This document shows, one piece after another, positions 14,962-22,867 of a stretch of DNA of 42,961 nt. Numbering within the stretch: the stretch's first letter is position 1; every line of letters begins with the position of its first letter. The translations under genes and the position numbers were made by a program. This DNA comes from Sporolactobacillus putidus (GTDB lineage Bacteria; Bacillota; Bacilli; Bacillales; Sporolactobacillaceae): the NCBI RefSeq assembly GCF_014647035.1, contig NZ_BMOK01000019.1, positions 1 to 42,961 of the forward strand, written 5' to 3'. The notes beneath the pieces were generated by a model. It was given only the letters and a program-made list of their open reading frames with translations, did no database searches and had not been told where the DNA came from.

Positions 14962-16158
14962 TCAGTTTTTCATGATCAGATCCATAACATCGCGGCGCAT
15001 GGTCTGCGGTACATTCTGAACAGGTTTTCCGATGCGGACGAGCATTTGGATGGTACCTCCGTCCGGCGCATAGTCACGGTGTATGCCGTTGTAAAGCTGT
15101 CTCATCTCAGGATATTCTTCCAGAACCTGACTAAGCGGCTGAACAGCGAGACCTAAATGATTGGCTTCAAGAATTAACCGGCTGTAAAGCATGCCGCTCT
15201 TCACCTGGCTCTTGCGGCTGTTATCTTTCGTCTGAATCATAACGTACGCCGGTGTGCTGTCGACCGATGCCTGGGTCGACTTGACGAAGAGGTCCGACGC
15301 CGCCTTTCCGCTGTTCATGGAAGGAAAAAGCGTGACAAGTCCTTGAAGCAGGTGAACCATGATTCCGGATGTGCCCTGCCCCTCAACAGAAAATCCATAG
15401 CGGTACTTATTTTTTTGATACTCGTTGGCCCGGAAAATCCTGGCTGACTCATCCATAACCCGCTGAACACCGGATTCAACGACAGCGCCTTTCATTGCAT
15501 AATCGTCCAATCTGCTGACGTCCGCTTTATCTTGGTAAATCTTCACCGACAGGCCCGGTTCTGAAAGGCTATCAAGCCGGCTGATCTGTGCGGCGGTCAG
15601 AGCGTCCGGCTTATAAGGTCCCCTGTTTGTATCCGGGACGAACAGGGCGTTATAGAGAGGACTCTGCAACGGGCCGGTCTTCCTGAGCGTGATTTTGGCG
15701 ACCGGTTTCGTATCCATGCTTCCCCGGAGGTTTTTTTCATTATATACTCCGTTCGGGAACAAGGATATATCGGTCCGGTAACCGATCTTCTCGCCGGCGA
15801 CTTGCACGTAGTCCAAAAAGGTCCCCTGAGTCACCATCATCTGGCGCGAATAAGGGTCGACTTCGTTTGTCATCCGGCTGCTGTCGGCATAGAGGTAAAA
15901 AACTCTCGGGTCATTTTTATCAAGCTGAATTTTCCACGGCTGCATATTGTGCCCGTTTGCCGCAAGAAGTCCGTGTGCCGCCAGTTGAATGCGCGGATCT
16001 TCAAATTTTTGGGCATAATTTTTATCCCACGGCTCAAGATAATTCTTAGGAACAAAAATCCCGCTGATCAGGAAAAGAGAAAGGAATGCCGCTAAGATGA
16101 CGGCGCCCAGACTGCAAAGAATGATAAGCACTGTTTTTTTAACCCCTTTTTTCTTCAT
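14962..16158 (-). CDS. Nitroreductase-like (Acg-type) membrane-anchored protein
   Basis: 398 residues. An N-terminal membrane anchor (residues about 8-33, TVLIILCSLGAVILAAFLSLFLI) is followed by an outward-facing domain with HGLLAANGHNMQPWKIQL, the NxQPW signature of Acg-family nitroreductase-like flavoproteins, and a second half with GMLYSRLILEANHLGLAVQPLSQ, which matches the nitroreductase dimer/FMN region. Acg-type proteins often lack turnover and may store flavin. It starts 4 bp inside the end of the upstream TetR gene, so the pair forms an operon controlled through the palindrome at 16836. Confidence 0.85.
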   Translation of the reverse strand: MKKKGVKKTVLIILCSLGAVILAAFLSLFLISGIFVPKNYLEPWDKNYAQKFEDPRIQLAAHGLLAANGHNMQPWKIQLDKNDPRVFYLYADSSRMTNEVDPYSRQMMVTQGTFLDYVQVAGEKIGYRTDISLFPNGVYNEKNLRGSMDTKPVAKITLRKTGPLQSPLYNALFVPDTNRGPYKPDALTAAQISRLDSLSEPGLSVKIYQDKADVSRLDDYAMKGAVVESGVQRVMDESARIFRANEYQKNKYRYGFSVEGQGTSGIMVHLLQGLVTLFPSMNSGKAASDLFVKSTQASVDSTPAYVMIQTKDNSRKSQVKSGMLYSRLILEANHLGLAVQPLSQVLEEYPEMRQLYNGIHRDYAPDGGTIQMLVRIGKPVQNVPQTMRRDVMDLIMKN

Positions 16159-16787
16159 TCAGGAGAACCCCCGCCTTCGTTTTGAATGGAACGGATCATC
16201 ATCTGAAAAGCGCCGGAAAAAAGGTCTTTAGATGATGTGTGATGGTAATTTTGAAAATAGTTGGCTTTAACCTTTGACGTATGGAACACGCCGACCATGC
16301 AGGACCACAGGACAATCGCCGTTTTCACAGGGTCAAGATCATTTCTGAAGATTCCTTCTTCCTGACCTTCCCTGAGCAGCCCGGTTAACATGCCGAAAAT
16401 GTCTTCACCAAGCTTGTAGCACTCTTCTCTTGACTGATCCGGGATCCCCTTTTGAAAATCGCTCTCCCCGTTTTCATATGAAAAGATAGCGGCAAAATAA
16501 TCCGGGAAATCCGTGCTGAATTGGTAGAAGGTGTCCGCCATCTGCTCGAGTCTGCCATCGGCAGGACGGTCGTTCGTTTTTTTTCCTTCCTTTTTCAGCA
16601 TTGCGATGAGCTGCCTGTATCCCCGGATCATCACTTCGAAATGAAGCTGTTCTTTACTGTTGAAATAGGCGTAGACAGTGCGCTTGCTGAAGTGCGCTTC
16701 ACGGGCAATGTCGTCCATTGTTGACCGCTCATACCCTTTTGAAAAAAAGAGTTTTTCGGCGGCGTTGATTATTTTATTCCTGCGCAT
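16155..16787 (-). CDS. TetR-family transcriptional regulator
   Basis: 210 residues from ATG 16787, which has GAGAGGG upstream; an earlier in-frame start at 16820 lacks one. The HTH lies at residues 4-50: KIINAAEKLFFSKGYERSTM then DDIAREAHFSKRTVYAYFNSKEQL, typical TetR. The C-terminal half is variable and should bind an unknown ligand. It is translationally coupled to the nitroreductase-like gene (4-bp overlap). The 41-bp palindrome 49 bp upstream is almost surely its own operator, giving autorepression. Confidence 0.92.
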   Translation of the reverse strand: MRRNKIINAAEKLFFSKGYERSTMDDIAREAHFSKRTVYAYFNSKEQLHFEVMIRGYRQLIAMLKKEGKKTNDRPADGRLEQMADTFYQFSTDFPDYFAAIFSYENGESDFQKGIPDQSREECYKLGEDIFGMLTGLLREGQEEGIFRNDLDPVKTAIVLWSCMVGVFHTSKVKANYFQNYHHTSSKDLFSGAFQMMIRSIQNEGGGSPE

Positions 16788-16835
16788 CGTTTTTCCCTCT
16801 CCGGGGTTCAAGGGCAGCACCTCCGATAGCGATGA

Positions 16836-16876
16836 TTGAACAATAAAGTAAACTGTCAGTTTACTTTATTGTTCAA
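16836..16876. promoter_or_regulatory. 41-bp perfect palindromic operator of the TetR operon
   Basis: Two 20-base arms, inner part AAGTAAACTG and CAGTTTACTT around a single central base (16856), match perfectly. Such AGTAAACTGnCAGTTTACT cores are seen as operators of TetR/QacR-like repressors. It is placed just upstream of the TetR gene. Confidence 0.85.
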
Positions 16877-17009
16877 TAAATCGGCTGGCCTGTCAATACC
16901 GGAATGAATGCCATGACGTGCCGAAGATGGCCATATCCGTTCTTTTTTATTATGGTATAATTTGAGTAATAAATAGTAACCAAAAATTATATGTCCGATT
17001 TGTTCACAA

Positions 17010-17041
17010 AATTAAAGAGAGCACGGCCGGCCGCGCTCTCT
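17010..17041 (-). terminator. Terminator of the Spo0E-like gene
   Basis: AGAGAGC/GCTCTCT stem extended by a GCGGCCGGCCGT core; on the minus strand it runs into TTTAATTTT. Confidence 0.82.
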
Positions 17042-17051
17042 CGAAATACAA

Positions 17052-17204
17052 TTATCTGAGTAATTGCTCGTATTTATTCAATAACTTGTCAAGGCGGCGG
17101 CTCATGTGCTGAATTTTCGGTGAAGACAGCGGTTCTTCAACAGCGGTAAGGACAAGTTGGTCGCGCAACTTTTCGATTTTCTTACTGAGATCCTTTCTGT
17201 TCAT
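17052..17204 (-). CDS. Spo0E-family aspartyl-phosphate phosphatase-like protein
   Basis: 50 residues from ATG 17204 with GGAGGCG upstream. Two helices: LSKKIEKLRDQLVLTA and SPKIQHMSRRLDKLLNKYEQLL. The S-x-x-LD-x-L pattern (SRRLDKLL) matches the SQELD signature of Spo0E/YisI/YnzD, which dephosphorylate Spo0A~P and so delay sporulation. Length is typical. It lies divergent from sigW. Confidence 0.85.
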   Translation of the reverse strand: MNRKDLSKKIEKLRDQLVLTAVEEPLSSPKIQHMSRRLDKLLNKYEQLLR

Positions 17205-17330
17205 TGGCTCGCCTCCATATTTTGTCTTAGTTGTATTAAAATACCCATTAATTTGAAAAATAAAACAAACAATGTCGGTTTTTCTGAGTTGTCCCGGACA
17301 GCCGCCGGGGTGCCGGCTCCGTTTCATTTA

Positions 17331-17357
17331 TGAAACTTGACTCGGTGTTCTTTCGTA
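17331..17357 (+). promoter_or_regulatory. Sigma-W promoter of the sigW operon
   Basis: TGAAAC at 17331-17336 and CGTA at 17354-17357 with a 17-bp spacer: an exact match to the sigma-W consensus, 29 bp before the sigW start. It implies positive autoregulation. Confidence 0.93.
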
Positions 17358-17386
17358 TGACATATTAATGCAAAAGAGAGGTTAAG

Positions 17387-17962
17387 ATGGAGCAGAAAGA
17401 GAAACGACTGATCAGGAGGGTTAAAAAAGGCGACCATCAAGCCTTTGCAGAACTCGTCGACAGATATAAAAACAGTGTGTTCGCGATTTGCCTGAGGATG
17501 GTCGGCAACCGGCAGGAAGCTGAGGATCTGTCCCAGGAAACATTTATCCGGGCATATAAACATATTGATCAATTTGACAATGACCGCAACTTTTCGACGT
17601 GGCTTTTCCGGATCGCGACCAATCTCTCGATTGATTCATTGCGGAGGAAAAAACCGAGTGTCTCGCTGGATGCCGAATTGCCGGGAGCTGAGGGACTCGC
17701 GCTGAAGGAACTGCTGAGCGGCGGGGAAACCATGCCCGATGAGCAGATTGTCCGTGCCGAGATGGAAAAAATTATCCAACACGAGATCAGTCTTCTTCCT
17801 GAAAAGTATCGCTCGGCTGTTATTCTGAAATATATTGAAGATCTCAGTCTGAAAGAAATCAGTGAGATCATGGGGATTCCTGTCGGAACGGTGAAAACAA
17901 GAATTCATCGCGGCCGTGAAATGCTGAGAAAACATATGGCTGCTTTCAGAGGTGAAAAGTGA
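17387..17962 (+). CDS. sigW: ECF RNA polymerase sigma factor SigW
   Basis: 191 residues. Region 2 (EQKEKRLIRRVKKGDHQAFAELVDRYK... DLSQETFIRAYKHIDQF... FSTWLFRIATNLSIDSLRRKK) and region 4 (LPEKYRSAVILKYIEDLSLKEISEIMGIPVGTVKTRIHRGREMLRKH) are complete. It directs the envelope-stress and antimicrobial-resistance regulon at TGAAAC/CGTA promoters. It overlaps rsiW by 4 bp (coupled translation), and sits ahead of cdaA-cdaR-glmM-glmS as in Bacillus subtilis. Confidence 0.96.
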   Translation: MEQKEKRLIRRVKKGDHQAFAELVDRYKNSVFAICLRMVGNRQEAEDLSQETFIRAYKHIDQFDNDRNFSTWLFRIATNLSIDSLRRKKPSVSLDAELPGAEGLALKELLSGGETMPDEQIVRAEMEKIIQHEISLLPEKYRSAVILKYIEDLSLKEISEIMGIPVGTVKTRIHRGREMLRKHMAAFRGEK

Positions 17963-18360
17963 TGAGCGATGCACATAAAAAGTTTGTGTCTTTAATGAAT
18001 AAAGTGCTGGATGAAGAAGCGACAAAAGAAGAGCAGCGCTTGCTTGATGCCCACATCGCTGACTGCAGCAGCTGCCGCGTCCACTTTCATGAATTACGGC
18101 AGTCGGCAGATCTGCTCAACCGACTGGTCCACCCACAAGCACCGTTAAACTTTACGAAAAATGTTCTTGATAAACTTCCTGCAGATAATCGCCATGCGGT
18201 TCGGAACTGGGTAAGCCGCCATCCGCTGTACGCGGCGATGGCGATCTGCGCGCTCCCCATGTCGCTTATGATGATCGCGGCGAGGCGTCAGACCGTTTAT
18301 CGGGATAAAAATGGAAACGGCCAGTTTATACTGCTTAAAATGCCTGAAAACCGTTCCTGA
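17959..18360 (+). CDS. rsiW: Anti-sigma-W factor RsiW with a shortened outer domain
   Basis: 133 residues. Zinc-binding anti-sigma motif H-x3-C-x2-C (HIADCSSC, about residues 31-38), then a linker and one membrane helix (about residues 83-103, PLYAAMAICALPMSLMMIAA). Only about 30 residues follow outside the membrane, whereas Bacillus subtilis RsiW has about 100 there. It holds SigW at the membrane until cut by PrsW and RasP. The short outer domain may alter how the first cleavage is triggered. No frameshift is obvious: the stop is followed by a non-coding gap of about 240 bp. Confidence 0.92.
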   Translation: MMSDAHKKFVSLMNKVLDEEATKEEQRLLDAHIADCSSCRVHFHELRQSADLLNRLVHPQAPLNFTKNVLDKLPADNRHAVRNWVSRHPLYAAMAICALPMSLMMIAARRQTVYRDKNGNGQFILLKMPENRS

Positions 18361-18601
18361 TACTGATAAAAAACGGCGAATACAAGCCCGGTGCGCCGGC
18401 TACTTCGCTGCCCGGAAGAGACAGGCTTCTCATTTTTTATGGCGAATGGCATAGAATAAAAAAATGTACAGAACAGACGGCGGCAGTGGGGTCGTTCACG
18501 ATATGCCATCTATGCTATGATTCATTGTGAAGCGGGACTTCACACGGGAGCAAGGTTATTTTAATAATAGAAAACGAGCGGCTGTTTGGAGGATGAAAGC
18601 C

Positions 18602-19423
18602 ATGTCTTGGTTGGCTCATTTCAACATTTTAAATTACCTGACGGATATCATTGATATCTTAATCGTTACCTATCTGATCTATAAAGTCATCCTGATTATC
18701 CGGGGCACAAAGGCCGTTCAGCTTGCGAAGGGTATATTAGTTATTGTCGGCGTCTGGTTTCTGAGCAGCTTGTTTCAGCTAAAGACACTCGAGTGGATCC
18801 TGAACAACGCCATTACATACGGATTGTTTGCGATTATCGTGATTTTTCAGCCTGAACTGCGGCGTGTGCTCGAACAGCTCGGGCGGGGCCGGCTTTTTTC
18901 ACGAGGAACGATTGTCGAGGAACAGCATAAGCAGATGACCGATGCGATTGTCAAGGCGTCTTCATATATGGCAAAGCGCCGCATTGGAGCGCTAATGTCC
19001 ATAGAACGGAAAACGGGGCTTAATGATTACATTGAAACAGGCATCCCCCTGCATGGTAATCTGACCTCCCAATTGCTGATTAACATTTTCATTCCAAACA
19101 CGCCGCTTCATGATGGTGCGGTGATTATCCGGGGCAATGAGGTGGTGGCGGCGGCATGCTATTTGCCGCTTTCCGAAAGTCCTTTCATATCAAAAGAACT
19201 TGGGACAAGGCATCGCGCGGCAATGGGAGTCAGTGAGGTCACCGACTCCCTGACCGTGGTTGTTTCGGAGGAAACAGGCGGAATCACAGTCACGAAAAAC
19301 GGCGAAATGTTCCGTGACATCCCGGAAGAACGGCTGGCAGAAATCCTGCAGACTGAACTAAACAAATCTGAGAAGAACAACGGTTCTTTAAGATGGAATT
19401 GGAGAGGGAAGCACCATGGATAA
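18602..19423 (+). CDS. cdaA: Diadenylate cyclase CdaA
   Basis: 273 residues from ATG 18602 with GGAGG 9 bp upstream; exactly the length of Bacillus subtilis CdaA. Three N-terminal membrane helices (about residues 10-75), then the DAC domain with DGAVIIRGNEVVAAACYLPLS (DGA motif) and GTRHRAAMGVSE (RHR motif). It makes c-di-AMP from two ATP at the membrane, controlling potassium and osmotic balance. It overlaps cdaR by 8 bp and shares the cluster with glmM, whose product binds and inhibits CdaA. Confidence 0.96.
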   Translation: MSWLAHFNILNYLTDIIDILIVTYLIYKVILIIRGTKAVQLAKGILVIVGVWFLSSLFQLKTLEWILNNAITYGLFAIIVIFQPELRRVLEQLGRGRLFSRGTIVEEQHKQMTDAIVKASSYMAKRRIGALMSIERKTGLNDYIETGIPLHGNLTSQLLINIFIPNTPLHDGAVIIRGNEVVAAACYLPLSESPFISKELGTRHRAAMGVSEVTDSLTVVVSEETGGITVTKNGEMFRDIPEERLAEILQTELNKSEKNNGSLRWNWRGKHHG

Positions 19424-20696
19424 ACTACTGCGCAAAAACTGGCTGGTCAAGATTATCTCCTTTGTTACAGCGCTGATGCTCTATGCCATTGTGAATGCAG
19501 GCCAGAATCCCTCTCCTTCACCATCAAGCGTTATAATAAATCAGACGCAGCAGATGATTGTTACGGAAAAACTGGATGTCCGTTACAACTCAAATCAATA
19601 TGTGGTCAGCGGTGCACCGCAGTCTGTAAGCCTTCGTTTGAGCGGATCGAATGATCTCATTCTGAAGGCGAGATTGCTGACGGGGAAAAGCGCTTTCATC
19701 AATCTAGTGAACATGAGACCCGGCACTTATGACGTTCAGGTCCAGACACAGGGCTTCCCGACCGGTCTGAAAGTGACACCCGTTCCGGGAACGGTAAGGG
19801 TCACCGTACAGAAAAAGACGAGCAAAGAGCTCCCGGTAGCTGTTGACATATTAGATAAGAGCACAGTTGGCGCCGGATTCCTTGTCGGCGATCCAGTAAT
19901 CGATCCAAAGGCCGTCACCGTAACCGGTGGAGAGAGCACGATTAACTCAATTGCTTTTATCAAGGGAGTGATCAGCGTCAAAGGTGCCAATGCAACCGTT
20001 GACAAAATGATTGCACTGCATGCATATGATAGTACTGGAAGCGAGGTCGATGTGTCCATTGAACCGTCCGCTGTTCACGTGCAGGTGCCGGTGACCCGGG
20101 TATCCAAACAATTGAGCATACAGGCGGTGACGACCGGCACGCCAGCGGCGGGCTATCAAGTCGGTTCAATTGATTTGTCGGCAAATACGGTCAATGTCAT
20201 CGCGCACGATGGGAACGCGTTGAATACGATCACCGGCATTCCGCCGCTTTCCGTCCCTGTCGACGGACTGACGTCCGATAAAACATTCTCGGTCAATGTA
20301 CCGGTTCCTGCCGGCGCGACTCAGGTTTCGCCAGGCAAGGTTAATGTGACGGTACATATTGTAAAAGCAACTTCGGCAGGCGGCGGGAGCAGCGCCAGTT
20401 CGGCTGCTGCCGGGACAAGCGGCCAGATGGGGACAAGGAATTTTCAGGCGGTTCCCGTTACGGTAACGGGACTTGGTTCCGGCCGGAATGCAACGTTCAC
20501 TTCAGCGAATAACGTCAATGTTTCGGTTACGGGAAATTCTCAGGACCTCAATAATTTGACGGCAAACGATATACAGGCCAGTGTTGATCTTACGGGACTG
20601 GGCACGGGCCAGCATCAGGTCACGGTAAATATCACGGTTCCGAACGGGCTGACCGCTCAGGCATCTCCCGGAAGCGTCGGCGTCAACATCAGTTAG
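19416..20696 (+). CDS. cdaR: CdaA regulator CdaR (YbbR-domain protein)
   Basis: 426 residues. One N-terminal membrane helix (about residues 8-28, WLVKIISFVTALMLYAIVNA), then several YbbR repeats outside the cell, each with a pattern like VPVTVTGLGSGRNATF or PVAVDILDKSTVGAGF and ending in conserved VTVTG. A Ser/Ala/Gly-rich linker (about residues 325-340) separates the last repeat. It binds CdaA and tunes its activity. Somewhat shorter than the 483-residue Bacillus subtilis protein. Not adjacent to any other novelty. Confidence 0.94.
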   Translation: MDKLLRKNWLVKIISFVTALMLYAIVNAGQNPSPSPSSVIINQTQQMIVTEKLDVRYNSNQYVVSGAPQSVSLRLSGSNDLILKARLLTGKSAFINLVNMRPGTYDVQVQTQGFPTGLKVTPVPGTVRVTVQKKTSKELPVAVDILDKSTVGAGFLVGDPVIDPKAVTVTGGESTINSIAFIKGVISVKGANATVDKMIALHAYDSTGSEVDVSIEPSAVHVQVPVTRVSKQLSIQAVTTGTPAAGYQVGSIDLSANTVNVIAHDGNALNTITGIPPLSVPVDGLTSDKTFSVNVPVPAGATQVSPGKVNVTVHIVKATSAGGGSSASSAAAGTSGQMGTRNFQAVPVTVTGLGSGRNATFTSANNVNVSVTGNSQDLNNLTANDIQASVDLTGLGTGQHQVTVNITVPNGLTAQASPGSVGVNIS

Positions 20697-20849
20697 CTCC
20701 GGCAAGCGATAGCATGAGGCCCCGAGAGACAATCAGCGCCTGCTGAATGCCTGTGTGGGCTTCATGGTTTGCCGCAATCAGGTTTTCTTAAACGGATTTC
20801 TCAAGACAGAGACGAATTTGGACGAGTGGAAAAGATAGGAGCGATTGAA

Positions 20850-22208
20850 ATGGCAAAGTATTTTGGTACAGATGGAGTAAGGGGTATCGCGAATCAGGAC
20901 CTGACCCCCGAGCTGGCGTTCAAGCTTGGACGCACGGGCGGCTACGCTCTGACGAAAACAACGGAGCATCCGAAAGTCATGGTAGGGCGCGACACAAGAA
21001 TTTCGGGCTACATGCTTGAGGGGGCCCTGATCGCCGGATTATTGTCGATCGGCGTCGAGGTCATGCGTCTCGGGGTGATCTCGACTCCGGGCGTTGCCTA
21101 TCTGACGAAAGCAATGGACGCCAGCGCGGGCATCATGATTTCTGCATCGCACAATCCGGTTGCCGACAACGGCATCAAGTTTTTCGGCAGCGACGGTTTC
21201 AAGCTGAGCGATGAAGTGGAAGAAACCATCGAAGCGCTGCTTGCAAAGAATACGGATGATCTCCCGCGGCCGATTGGCGGCGATCTCGGCACGGCCAGCG
21301 ACTATTTTGAAGGAAGCCAGAAATACCTACAGTTCCTGAAACAGACGATTCAGGATGACGATTTTTCAGAGATAAGCCTTGCGCTCGACTGCGCCAACGG
21401 ATCGACCAGCGCACTCGCTCCGCACCTGTTCGCTGATCTTGAGACGGATATTGTCACCATCGGCACATCGCCGAACGGAAAAAATATTAATGACGGGGTC
21501 GGCTCGACGCACCCGGATGCACTCGCAGCTCTCGTTGTGGAAAAAGGGCTCGACTGCGGCCTGGCCTTTGACGGAGACGGCGACCGCCTGATCGCTGTCG
21601 ACGAACTGGGAAACATCGTCGACGGAGATAAAATTATGTACATCTGTGCCACTTACTTAAAATCCAAGGGCCAATTAAGCAAAAACACACTCGTGACAAC
21701 GGTGATGAGCAATCTGGGCCTGTATAAAGCTCTGGAAGCGGCGAAGATTGAAACAAAGCAGACCCAAGTCGGGGACCGCTATGTTATGGAGGAGATGCGC
21801 GCGGGCGGCTATGCACTGGGCGGCGAGCAGTCGGGGCATATTATTTTTCTCAACCATTCGACGACAGGCGACGGCATGTTGTCCGCACTGCAGCTCGTCA
21901 GCATCATGAAGGCGACCGGAAAGAAGCTGTCCGAACTGGCCACCGGTATCAAAACCTATCCACAGAAGCTGGTAAACATTCGGGTGGCCGATAAATTCCA
22001 TGTCACCGACAATCCCGCGGTCAGCCAGGTCATTCGCGAAGTGGAGACGGCGATGGCAGGTGACGGCCGCGTGCTCGTCCGCCCGTCGGGAACCGAATCA
22101 CTCGTACGGATCATGGCGGAGGCGCCGACCGAAGATGCGTGCGACGCTTATGTCAGCCGTATCGCTCAGACTGTTGAAAAAGAGATTGGCGGCAAGATTC
22201 AGGGCTGA
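20850..22208 (+). CDS. glmM: Phosphoglucosamine mutase GlmM
   Basis: 452 residues from ATG 20850 ([15 protein letters not shown]) with ATAGGAGCG upstream. Active-site phosphoserine loop [17 protein letters not shown] starts at about residue 100 (here ISASHNP), the metal-binding loop [12 protein letters not shown] and the sugar-phosphate loop [15 protein letters not shown] are present. It turns glucosamine-6-phosphate into glucosamine-1-phosphate on the way to UDP-GlcNAc, and in Bacillus also restrains CdaA. It comes right after cdaR and before glmS. Confidence 0.97.
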   Translation: MAKYFGTDGVRGIANQDLTPELAFKLGRTGGYALTKTTEHPKVMVGRDTRISGYMLEGALIAGLLSIGVEVMRLGVISTPGVAYLTKAMDASAGIMISASHNPVADNGIKFFGSDGFKLSDEVEETIEALLAKNTDDLPRPIGGDLGTASDYFEGSQKYLQFLKQTIQDDDFSEISLALDCANGSTSALAPHLFADLETDIVTIGTSPNGKNINDGVGSTHPDALAALVVEKGLDCGLAFDGDGDRLIAVDELGNIVDGDKIMYICATYLKSKGQLSKNTLVTTVMSNLGLYKALEAAKIETKQTQVGDRYVMEEMRAGGYALGGEQSGHIIFLNHSTTGDGMLSALQLVSIMKATGKKLSELATGIKTYPQKLVNIRVADKFHVTDNPAVSQVIREVETAMAGDGRVLVRPSGTESLVRIMAEAPTEDACDAYVSRIAQTVEKEIGGKIQG

Positions 22209-22248
22209 TTTTTTATTTTATAAAGCTCAATGTTGATTTTTCTACTCT

Positions 22249-22365
22249 GTTGATTGGAGCGGAAGGAGCGGCACTTCTGAGGGAACAGCGAGCCAGGCAA
22301 GACCCCGCGCGAAGTACCTGAGCGAGGAGGCCCGCGGAAAGCGAGCACATAGAGCGAAAATCAAC
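22249..22365. repeat. Bacillaceae-type intergenic repeat
   Basis: 117 bp with ends GTTGATT and AATCAAC in inverted orientation, and the inner blocks GGAGCGGAAGG, GACCCCGC, GAGGAGGC and CCGCGGAAAGCGA. A repeat with this order of blocks is scattered between genes in many Bacillaceae genomes; the sequence seems a diverged member. It folds as a long imperfect hairpin. Here it lies between glmM and the glmS leader. Confidence 0.7.
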
Positions 22366-22535
22366 AGGCAAGTTTAACAAAGCCATTTTATAATATATGG
22401 GTATGTCCGCACGGCACGGAGAATGACCGGTCTGAATAATTTAGTAGTATGCAAAATCAGTAAAAGGATAAGGATCCGGCCGGAGGGGCACCGGATTTGC
22501 AGTCTTGCTGAAGAGAAACTCTGCATGAAAGTCTG

Positions 22536-22564
22536 TTGACAGATATATATTTTTTAAGTAGAAT
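22536..22564 (+). promoter_or_regulatory. Sigma-A promoter of glmS
   Basis: TTGACA at 22536-22541, 17-bp spacer, TAGAAT at 22559-22564. Start of transcription should lie near 22571, upstream of the ribozyme. Confidence 0.85.
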
Positions 22565-22635
22565 TTCAGTGCGGCCAAATGGCCGAAAGGTTTGACTCGG
22601 GAAGGGAAAGAGAGGGTGGACGAACTAAATATAAA

Positions 22636-22790
22636 GCGCCTGGACTATTCCTGAAAACGATGAACGGTTGGAATAGTTGACGAGGAAGAGGTTTATCGAA
22701 AGACTCGGCGGATGCCTCTCGGAAAAGCTTGCACCGTTAATCCGCGTACAAAACAGGAAGGCAACTTTCTGGACAGAGGCCGGATAGCAA
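22636..22790 (+). ncRNA. glmS: glmS ribozyme-riboswitch
   Basis: Cleavage site AtaaA|GCGCC lies between 22635 and 22636. The core AGCGCCTGGACT, GTTGACGAGGAAGAGGTTT, ATCGAAAGACTCGGCGGATGCCTCTCGG (strings given in part), and the closing GGCAACTTTCTGGACAGAGG match the glmS self-cleaving RNA. It cleaves its own mRNA when glucosamine-6-phosphate is bound, repressing glmS. Confidence 0.95.
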
Positions 22791-22867
22791 GCATTCAATA
22801 CGACAAAAAAACAAGTGGGGCAAGATTGCCCCAGAACGCTTTCTTGCCTCACATGGAGGGGAATCCA

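Noticed and set aside
20769-20849. In-frame extension of glmM upstream of 20850
   Set aside because: The family start [12 protein letters not shown] has its own ribosome-binding site; the extension lacks one.
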